Below are positions 15,864 through 20,393 of a stretch of DNA of 40,566 bases, piece by piece. The position numbers and the translations under genes are program-made. The notes below the pieces were generated by a model, which saw nothing but the letters and a program-made list of their open reading frames with translations, had not been told where the DNA came from and made no database searches. Origin of the DNA: Candidatus Peribacteria bacterium (GTDB lineage: Bacteria > Patescibacteriota > Gracilibacteria > Peribacterales > Peribacteraceae); NCBI GenBank assembly GCA_943354555.1, contig CALRCM010000005.1:1-40566 (forward strand). The letters are read 5' to 3'. The first letter of the stretch is position 1. Each line of letters starts with the position of its first letter.

Positions 15864-16847
15864 TTATTTCATCATTCTCCGCGCTCTCTCCATAAGTCTT
15901 TTGAGTACATCCTTTGATGCGACCGCGGCGCTCTGTACCGGTGTCGCCGGTTCCGGCACTGCATCAATGACTCTTCCTCCGTAGCGATTCGGCACAAGCT
16001 GCCCTGTGCGCATGTCGGTGATATTGCGCAGGTGCATCTTTCCGATATACGGATCGGAATTCATCGGCGTGTAGTAGAGGCAGTTTTCGAAGTAGTAGTG
16101 CGTCACCTGACTGTGGCGGGTACTTCCTGCCCGCTTGATCGGTTCGCCTCCGTGCAGCAGCGTCGCTGCCCAGATCACCGCCTGTCCTTTTTTCAGTGTA
16201 ACAATGTGTTTCTTGAGTCCTACAGCTTGCACATAGGCTTCCATACAATTTTCGTAGCGTGCGTAGGATTCCCGTCCGGAAGAAAGTCCCAGATCATGAA
16301 AGTCCCACGCCGGCATACGGTGACTTCCGGGGTACACATGGAGCGGGCCGGAGTCTTCGCCGATATCTTCCAGAGCGATCCATACGCCGCACATGAATCC
16401 GTGTGGAACAGAGTGAAAGTGGACGGTGTCGCTGTGGGTATGTTGCTGTGTTCCCACAGGGAAGTTCAGCGTCTGAAAGGGGATCGGATCGCGCTGGTAG
16501 AAGAGCCGCAGCACGCGGTCGATTGCGGGCAGAGTCGCGAGCATTTTTACGTCGTTGTCACTCTTCCATGCATCTTGTACACGCCCTATACCGGCGTACT
16601 TCGGTGCAAGAGTGTTGATGATGCGTGTACAGACAGCATCCAGATCCGCAATTTCCGTATCGATGATCGCATACCCGTCCCTCGCAAAAGCTTCGATCAG
16701 TGTACGGTCCGCTACAGGAAGATTGGCTTCATTGAGTAGCGTCGGAAAAAACGGCGTCATGAACCACGGCATGTTCATCTGCCGGAGACTTGCTTCCGTA
16801 GAGTCGGGACTTGCCATGATCGCCGCTGCAGTTCGCTGGATGTCCAT
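15864..16847 (-). CDS. Phytanoyl-CoA dioxygenase (PhyH) family Fe(II)/2-oxoglutarate oxygenase
   Basis: 327 aa with the double-stranded beta-helix of PhyH enzymes. The iron triad is visible as H138-S-D140 (QQHTHSDTVHF) and H232 (WAATLLHGGEPI), with R244 for 2-oxoglutarate; GVWIALEDIGEDSGPLHVYPGSH is a PhyH signature. Substrate unknown; bacterial relatives hydroxylate small molecules, lipids or natural products. The frame is open upstream to 17174, but that extra N-terminus is low-complexity antisense to the next gene, so ATG 16847 is preferred (ATG 16817 is also possible). It is divergent from the small membrane gene, with a gap of only 27 bp, so the two promoters must overlap. Confidence 0.85.
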   Translation of the reverse strand: MDIQRTAAAIMASPDSTEASLRQMNMPWFMTPFFPTLLNEANLPVADRTLIEAFARDGYAIIDTEIADLDAVCTRIINTLAPKYAGIGRVQDAWKSDNDVKMLATLPAIDRVLRLFYQRDPIPFQTLNFPVGTQQHTHSDTVHFHSVPHGFMCGVWIALEDIGEDSGPLHVYPGSHRMPAWDFHDLGLSSGRESYARYENCMEAYVQAVGLKKHIVTLKKGQAVIWAATLLHGGEPIKRAGSTRHSQVTHYYFENCLYYTPMNSDPYIGKMHLRNITDMRTGQLVPNRYGGRVIDAVPEPATPVQSAAVASKDVLKRLMERARRMMK

Positions 16848-16862
16848 CGGGTGATTGGAGAG

Positions 16863-16868
16863 TAGGAT
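16863..16868 (+). promoter_or_regulatory. -10 box TAGGAT, 6 nt before ATG 16875
   Basis: TAGGAT then acacct then ATG; the leaderless arrangement. Confidence 0.45.
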
Positions 16869-16874
16869 ACACCT

Positions 16875-17123
16875 ATGTCTTACGCTTTCCTTACGATCGC
16901 CGCCGCCGGCTACACGATTCTCATCGGAGCGATCATCCTGAATATCCTCGCCACTACTCTTGGGATTGTGACGTGGTACGGATTTCTGGAGAGCGCCGCG
17001 GCACACGGGTTTTTCGGTGCCATACGTCAGTCGGGCATCATCTCTGTTGTATATCTCTTTGCTCTCTATCCGCTGCTTCTCGGATGGATGGCGTGGGGAG
17101 TGATGGTTTGGGTAGCCAAATAA
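16875..17123 (+). CDS. Small two-helix membrane protein, unrecognised
   Basis: 82 aa with two long hydrophobic segments, about 5-35 (ILIGAIILNILATTLGIVTW) and about 54-82 (VVYLFALYPLLLGWMAWGVM), joined by a short polar loop (ESAAAHGFFGAIRQSG). The helices are rich in Trp and Tyr, suggesting a full membrane span each. No catalytic motif and no family recognised. The start is supported by TAGGAT 6 nt upstream. Divergent from the PhyH-family gene and upstream of the structured RNA at 17175, which has its own promoter beginning 17 bp after this stop. Confidence 0.75.
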   Translation: MSYAFLTIAAAGYTILIGAIILNILATTLGIVTWYGFLESAAAHGFFGAIRQSGIISVVYLFALYPLLLGWMAWGVMVWVAK

Positions 17124-17140
17124 GCCGGATTGACATACAT

Positions 17141-17168
17141 TTGACAATATGTGAAAATAATATATAAT
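17141..17168 (+). promoter_or_regulatory. Strong promoter TTGACA-16-TATAAT
   Basis: Both hexamers match the consensus exactly (17141-17146 and 17163-17168) with a 16-bp AT-rich spacer; start expected near 17175. Nothing downstream on this strand is coding. Confidence 0.85.
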
Positions 17169-17174
17169 ACTCAA

Positions 17175-17417
17175 TAGTTCCTTTTCGCATGGGCTTCATG
17201 CTCACAATGGGCTTCGAAAGTCTCCCGGCTTTCTCACCGCGGCACCTGCCGCACTCTGTAGCGGGAGATGGCGGAACATCTTTTTGTTCGCGCACACTGT
17301 ATGGCACCACACAGTGCGAAGATTCCTGTGAAGTTCAGGAAAAGGGATAGGACTCGCTTGCCTCTCAAAAACTTTGTGCAAGCACTATGTCCCCCAGCCG
17401 CTTCTCGGCTGGGTTTC
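17175..17417 (+). ncRNA. Candidate structured non-coding RNA of about 240 nt, unassigned
   Basis: From the consensus promoter to a GC-rich terminator the DNA has no convincing reading frame but is dense in helices: GCATG/CATGC (17187-17191/17197-17201) inside CTTTTC/GAAAG; CTCCCG/CGGGAG (17222-17227/17262-17267) enclosing GCGGCA/TGCCGC; GCGGAACA/TGTTCGC (17271-17278/17285-17291); CACTGT/ACAGTG (17295-17300/17311-17316); TTCCTG/CAGGAA (17323-17328/17336-17341); GGGATA/TGTCCC (17345-17350/17389-17394) enclosing GCTTGC/GCAAGC. The motifs of RNase P, tmRNA and SRP RNA that I know are absent, and 6S RNA should be one long hairpin. A lineage-specific RNA or a very divergent known one are both possible. 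Confidence 0.7.
17394..17417 (+). terminator. Terminator of the structured RNA
   Basis: CCCAGCCG (17394-17401), loop CTTCT, CGGCTGGG (17407-17414), then TTT. The T run is short, but the stem is perfect and it faces a convergent gene ending at 17435. Confidence 0.65.
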
Positions 17418-17434
17418 CCTATGCAATCAATAAG

Positions 17435-17650
17435 CTATGTATCAAGAATTTCAATGCCAAGTTCTTTAATCGCACTCCGAACATTCGCTATATCCGCTGT
17501 ATGTATCTGCTTAATGGTTGCGTGAAAGATCCCATTAGGTTGTTCATCATGGATGCACAGAGCTCTCCAGCCTGCCGCTTGCACAAGTTGTGGATAGATA
17601 TCTCCGTCCCAATGCTCCGGTAATTTTCCGGTGAAGCTATATGAAGACAT
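17435..17650 (-). CDS. 71-aa protein of unknown function from a leaderless mRNA
   Basis: Unrecognised 71-aa soluble protein. The sequence is of normal composition (WDGDIYPQLVQAAGWRAL; IHTADIANVRSAIKELGIEIL), with mixed alpha and beta character and no membrane segment. The reason to accept it is its promoter: TTGACA (17685-17680), a 17-bp spacer and TATAAA (17662-17657), with only six bases between the -10 and ATG 17650, so the RNA should start at or next to the start codon. It converges on the structured RNA at 17175, 18 bp apart, and diverges from the TMEM175 gene. Confidence 0.7.
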   Translation of the reverse strand: MSSYSFTGKLPEHWDGDIYPQLVQAAGWRALCIHDEQPNGIFHATIKQIHTADIANVRSAIKELGIEILDT

Positions 17651-17656
17651 GTTGAT

Positions 17657-17685
17657 TTTATAGCATTTTATATGATATATGTCAA
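17657..17685 (-). promoter_or_regulatory. Promoter TTGACA-17-TATAAA for the 71-aa gene
   Basis: Consensus -35, ideal 17-bp spacer, 5/6 -10, six bases to the ATG: the clearest leaderless promoter in the window. Confidence 0.85.
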
Positions 17686-17694
17686 TTTCAGGGG

Positions 17695-17704
17695 ATGGTA
17701 CAAT
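17695..17704 (+). promoter_or_regulatory. Extended -10 TGgTACAAT, 6 nt before ATG 17711
   Basis: TACAAT (17699-17704) with TG one base upstream, then tttctc and ATG. Confidence 0.6.
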
Positions 17705-17710
17705 TTTCTC

Positions 17711-18286
17711 ATGAAGACCACTCGCCTCGAGGCATTCAGTGACGGCGTCATCGCCATATTCATCACCGTTATGGTTCTTGCATTCAAGATTCCTGAAGGT
17801 GACGATATCGCAGCGCTCGGACCGACGTTGCCGCTGTTTCTCGCCTACGTCCTAAGCTTCGTGTACCTCGCCATCTACTGGAACAACCATCATCACCTGA
17901 TGCAGGTTACCGATCACGTCGATGGACGCATTCTCTGGGCAAACATGCATCTCCTCTTCTGGCTTTCCCTTGTGCCGTTTGCAACTGCTTGGATGGCTCA
18001 AACACACTTCGCCATGATTCCGACAGCATTGTATGGCGTGATCCTCCTCCTCGCTGCGCTCGGGTATTCCTTTCTGGTCATGGCGATCACCGCTCACGGT
18101 GACGCCAATCATCTCTTGAGAAAAGCCATAGGGCGTGACTACAAAGGAAAGATCTCCCTCGTGATCTATGTCCTTGCCGTTGCGCTCACGGGTGTTCACC
18201 AGTGGATCTCTCTTAGTCTGTACGCACTCGTCGCCATTATTTGGCTCGTTCCTGATCGCAGAATCGAGAGAGTGCTGGGGCATTGA
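17711..18286 (+). CDS. TMEM175-family (DUF1211) potassium channel
   Basis: 191-aa membrane protein with six hydrophobic helices. The family signature RLEAFSDGVIAIFIT (R5, F9, S10, D11) opens the first helix, which lines the ion path in TMEM175-type potassium channels; NNHHHLM and LFWLSLVPFATAWM match the rest of the family. One six-helix repeat per chain implies a homotetramer, as in other bacterial members. The start at ATG 17711 begins the family domain directly and lies 6 nt after TACAAT; an upstream ATG at 17672 would lie within the promoter. The stop is TGA followed at once by TAG. Confidence 0.9.
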   Translation: MKTTRLEAFSDGVIAIFITVMVLAFKIPEGDDIAALGPTLPLFLAYVLSFVYLAIYWNNHHHLMQVTDHVDGRILWANMHLLFWLSLVPFATAWMAQTHFAMIPTALYGVILLLAALGYSFLVMAITAHGDANHLLRKAIGRDYKGKISLVIYVLAVALTGVHQWISLSLYALVAIIWLVPDRRIERVLGH

Positions 18287-18584
18287 TAGTTGGATCAGAG
18301 AGGTCGAAGGCCACGCATCTCGGCTCATCCTCACTCCGTTCGGATTCGGTCGAGGCACTCGACCTCTGTTTCTCTTACAACAGAGAGGGCCGTAGGCCAC
18401 GAGCGAGCGTAGCGAGTCGAGTGGTAGACCTCATCCAAACTCATTGGAACATCTTGATACCCTACATGGAGCAAATAGCTGCACTCATGCAGGAAAAGCT
18501 CAATGCGGCTGATCTTCTCAAGGTGAGGACAAGAGCCGCTCTTCCTGCTCTTGCTACGCTCGGAGAATAGAACACAGGAGATTG
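18287..18584. other. Gap with repeats and one doubtful 34-aa frame
   Basis: Contents: GAGGTCGAAGGCCACG-like repeat sequence (18299 on), a hairpin CTCTGTT/AACAGAG near 18365-18386, the tRNA-flank repeat at 18388-18430, and an open frame from ATG 18466 to 18570 (34 aa, MEQIAALMQEKLNAADLLKV...). The short frame is helical and continuous with repeat-derived codons upstream; it may be a gene remnant. I do not accept it as a gene. Confidence 0.4.
18388..18430. repeat. tRNA-flank repeat, copy 1
   Basis: GGCCGTAGGCCACGAGCGAG, then CGTAGCGAGTCGAGTGGTAGACC. Its CCAC...GTGG part is an imperfect palindrome. The second copy abuts the 3' end of tRNA-Glu (19596-19636); here no tRNA can be seen beside it. 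Confidence 0.65.
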
Positions 18585-18593
18585 TGGTATGAT
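18585..18593 (+). promoter_or_regulatory. Extended -10 TGGTATGAT of the lipoprotein leader RNA
   Basis: TATGAT (18588-18593) with extended TG; seven bases later is G18600, the first base of the P1 helix of the leader RNA. No clear -35. Confidence 0.65.
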
Positions 18594-18599
18594 TTTGCC

Positions 18600-18733
18600 G
18601 ACCCGAACAATGAGTGGACTGCCATGTCCACGTTTATCTGATCAACGCAAAAAGGGGCATCCATGCCTCGGTCAAGCGTTGATGTAGGGAAACCTACTCA
18701 ATTGTTTGGGTCATCCGAGCGGGGGTGCCCCTT
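18600..18733 (+). ncRNA. Candidate riboswitch-like leader: four-way junction with long pseudoknot
   Basis: Four helices fit almost without linkers. P1: 18600-18613 with 18698-18712 (GACCCGAACAATGA against TCAATTGTTTGGGTC, one G-U and one bulge). P2: GTGGAC/GTCCAC (18614-18619/18626-18631). P3: ATCAACGC/GCGTTGAT (18641-18648/18676-18683). P4: GTAGG-GAAA-CCTAC (18684-18697), with a GNRA loop. The large P3 loop then pairs with the 3' tail: AAGGGGCA with TGCCCCTT (18652-18659/18726-18733) and CTCGG with CCGAG (18667-18671/18715-18719). The predicted RNA start coincides with P1, and the lipoprotein ATG is 32 nt past the tail. It matches no riboswitch class I know. Confidence 0.7.
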
Positions 18734-18764
18734 CTTGGTTACTCATTCCTTTCCCCCTCCACTC

Positions 18765-19184
18765 ATGACCAGATGGCCCCTCTACCCTCTTATGGTGCTC
18801 TGTGCCGTATCGCTGGCCGCATGTACGACGAAGCAAAAAGAGTCTGACGATAGCGAAGAGACAACGCTTGAAACGTATTCCGTCAAAGTCGCGCAGGAAG
18901 GCGGCGGTGATTCCGAGTATTCCACGATGGAAGTGTCAGGCTTGAACGAGGGCGACGAACGCGAAGCGGACGAATTTGTCTCTGTCGACTTCGGATGGCC
19001 CGAAGAATACGTGGATGCCAATCCCCAGAAGAACGTCATGTGGGTGCAATGTATGGAGGGGTATCGCATCAGTAGCTGCGTGAGCAAGACAAGTATGCTC
19101 ACTCCCACAAGCAACAATACGTGCGGCCTCATCATCGAAGACCAGCCGAAGAACATCGTGAGCTTCGACTGCGAGAAACGATGA
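18765..19184 (+). CDS. Small lipoprotein with four C-terminal cysteines, unrecognised
   Basis: 139 aa. A basic start and hydrophobic stretch end in the lipobox SLAAC, with lipidated Cys 20, so the mature protein is anchored to the outer face of the membrane. An acidic, Ser/Glu/Asp-rich linker (about 22-75) precedes a small domain with four cysteines (WVQCMEG, SSCVSK, NTCGLI, SFDCEK), probably two disulfides. No family recognised. ATG 18765 gives the exact lipoprotein signal; earlier in-frame codons would translate the structured leader. The leader before the ATG is pyrimidine-rich (tttccccctccactc). It is the only gene here with a long structured 5' leader, so its expression is likely controlled by that RNA. 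Confidence 0.75.
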   Translation: MTRWPLYPLMVLCAVSLAACTTKQKESDDSEETTLETYSVKVAQEGGGDSEYSTMEVSGLNEGDEREADEFVSVDFGWPEEYVDANPQKNVMWVQCMEGYRISSCVSKTSMLTPTSNNTCGLIIEDQPKNIVSFDCEKR

Positions 19185-19251
19185 AAAGGACGAATTGATG
19201 ATGCCAAGATCGGATGATTATTGATTTGATCAAATTACCACAATTTTGTTC

Positions 19252-19512
19252 TTATCCCTTCGTGGGATGTTTCCCCGAAGCCAGATTTTCTTTCTTCATC
19301 CTATTCCATGGTTTCACTTGCGCCTCTCGTCTACGCGCTTCCACAAGTGTTTGGTATTCTTCGGAATATAGAATACGAACAGGTCTTCGGTGTTGGGTAT
19401 AAATAGCGCCCGTTCCTTCATTGTGTCTTGCCTCTCGCGCTTTCAGATCATTACATGAGCCGGTATAGAGCGAACCGTCTGCACAGCGAGCGAGGTAAAA
19501 GTAATGAGACAT
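19252..19512 (-). CDS. Single-domain GIY-YIG endonuclease-like protein
   Basis: 86-aa stand-alone GIY-YIG domain of the UPF0213/YhbQ type: YFYLARCADGSLYTGSC (first and second motif strands), then LKAREARHNEG with the catalytic-type Arg, YTQHRRPVRILYSEEY and the EA..RE...K Glu-containing helix. Such small nucleases are widespread with poorly known roles; the usual GxTND is GSCND here. ATG 19512 is chosen because it opens the domain and TATACT (19527-19522) lies 9 nt upstream; the frame is open farther up but there runs into repeat and tRNA-flank sequence. It lies directly downstream of tRNA-Glu on the same strand. A second GIY-YIG domain in the window belongs to UvrC. Confidence 0.85.
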   Translation of the reverse strand: MSHYFYLARCADGSLYTGSCNDLKAREARHNEGTGAIYTQHRRPVRILYSEEYQTLVEARRREAQVKPWNRMKKENLASGKHPTKG

Positions 19513-19521
19513 TGGTTTGTG

Positions 19522-19527
19522 AGTATA
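19522..19527 (-). promoter_or_regulatory. -10 box TATACT, 9 nt before ATG 19512
   Basis: TATACT on the minus strand, predicting a leader of about 2-3 nt for the GIY-YIG gene. Confidence 0.5.
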
Positions 19528-19595
19528 GCCCCTCGGTTCGCTAGCGCTCACTCGGGGCACTCGTCTCGGCGTGATGCAGAAACTCAAATCGAAGA

Positions 19596-19636
19596 GGCCG
19601 CAGGCCACGAGCGAGGCCGAAGGCCGAGTCGAGTGG
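19596..19636. repeat. tRNA-flank repeat, copy 2
   Basis: GGCCGCAGGCCACGAGCGAG followed by GCCGAAGGCCGAGTCGAGTGG, running into the CCA end of tRNA-Glu. Compared with copy 1 the inner stem differs (GGCC-GAA-GGCC in place of CGTAGCG) while the outer bases are kept. Confidence 0.7.
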
Positions 19637-19708
19637 TAGCCCCACGGAGAATCGAACTCCGCTTTCCTGGATGAGAACCAAGTGTCCTAACCGATAGACG
19701 ATGGGGCC
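19634..19708 (-). tRNA. tRNA-Glu, anticodon CTC
   Basis: 75-nt cloverleaf on the minus strand: acceptor GGCCCCA with TGGGGCT (one G-U), discriminator A, encoded CCA (19636-19634), D arm with GGTTAGGAC, anticodon stem CTTGG/CCAGG around loop TTCTCAT (anticodon CTC at loop positions 3-5), and T arm CGGAG-TTCGATT-CTCCG. It reads GAG codons. The body resembles standard bacterial tRNA-Glu genes. The GIY-YIG gene follows it. Confidence 0.95.
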
Positions 19709-19804
19709 GCCGGAGAACAAAAAGAACGTAACTGGCAGCGGCATACGGGCTGCATGCGAAATTGTACGGAGAACAAACAGGTGTTGCAAAAAGAATGTAC
19801 GAGA

Positions 19805-19810
19805 TAAGCT
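19805..19810 (+). promoter_or_regulatory. -10 box TAAGCT, 7 nt before ATG 19818
   Basis: TAAGCT then atgccct then ATG; the leaderless spacing. Confidence 0.4.
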
Positions 19811-19817
19811 ATGCCCT

Positions 19818-20393
19818 ATGCGCTTCTTTGCACTCGATACCCGCATCGCAGAAAAGATCCGTCAGCGTTACTGCACGGAAGGGGAGGAGGAGGTGCTGCT
19901 TACGCGGTATCACTGGATGTCTTTTCTTTTTCGCACGGTCCGTGAGATCTGTATCACGATTGCTTTGTTTGTAGTCATTTTTCTGGCCCTCGAATACGAG
20001 TGGCCCTTGTACGAGATCATCGGATCTGCGGCTGCGGTCTGGATTGTCTTCGTATTTTTTCATGTCCTCCGCGATTACATCGACTGGCGCTACGACATGA
20101 TATTGCTGACGACGGAGAAGATGGTGCTTGTCGATCAGACGTCATTCATCCGTCACGAGGAAAAGCCGATTCATCTTGAGAATGTGGGAGGTGTCAGCTC
20201 CTCGACGCAATTTCTCAATCTCTTTCCCTTTGGTACGCTGACGTTGAATCTCAAAGAAGGGCTTGGAGGGGATGCACTCACCCTTCGGTACGTACCCCAC
20301 GCAGAACGCGTGGCTTCTCTCATTTCCGATGTGGTGACGAAGTATCAGCGCAAGGGGCATCTGAAGGAGGGAGATCCTGCAGCTTCTTTATAA
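19818..20393 (+). CDS. Membrane protein with bacterial PH-like domain
   Basis: 191 aa. Two membrane helices (about 38-60 and 64-86; EICITIALFVVIFLAL, IIGSAAAVWIVFVFFHVL) are followed by a cytoplasmic bacterial PH (YdbT/DUF304-like) domain: YDMILLTTEKMVLVDQ, a short strand, ENVGGVSSSTQ, and FPFGTLTLNLKEG. These proteins are common in CPR genomes; the function is not known beyond membrane association. ATG 19818 begins a polar N-terminus; the longer open frame upstream overlaps the tRNA gene in antisense and is rejected. The stop overlaps the uvrC stop by a few bases (convergent genes). Confidence 0.8.
   Translation: MRFFALDTRIAEKIRQRYCTEGEEEVLLTRYHWMSFLFRTVREICITIALFVVIFLALEYEWPLYEIIGSAAAVWIVFVFFHVLRDYIDWRYDMILLTTEKMVLVDQTSFIRHEEKPIHLENVGGVSSSTQFLNLFPFGTLTLNLKEGLGGDALTLRYVPHAERVASLISDVVTKYQRKGHLKEGDPAASL

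Noticed and set aside
17175-17417. tmRNA, RNase P RNA, SRP RNA or 6S RNA
   Set aside because: No tRNA-like ends or tag frame, no GAGGAAAGTCC-type core, no GGTCAGG...GGAAGG..AGCAGCC motif, and the helices are many short hairpins, not one long rod. A very divergent member cannot be fully excluded.
18466-18570. 34-aa frame MEQIAALMQEKL...
   Set aside because: No promoter, continuous with repeat-derived codons, directly before the leader promoter; more likely a remnant or chance frame.
18641-18683. Integron attC site
   Set aside because: ATCAACGC/GCGTTGAT is a good inverted repeat, but the RYYYAAC/GTTRRRY boxes do not fit and there is no integrase or cassette array.
18600-18733. Thiamine pyrophosphate riboswitch
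   Set aside because: CTGATC, GTAGGGAAA and GGGGGTGCC recall the THI box, but they occur in the wrong order and the core GGATAAT and CTGAGA elements are missing.
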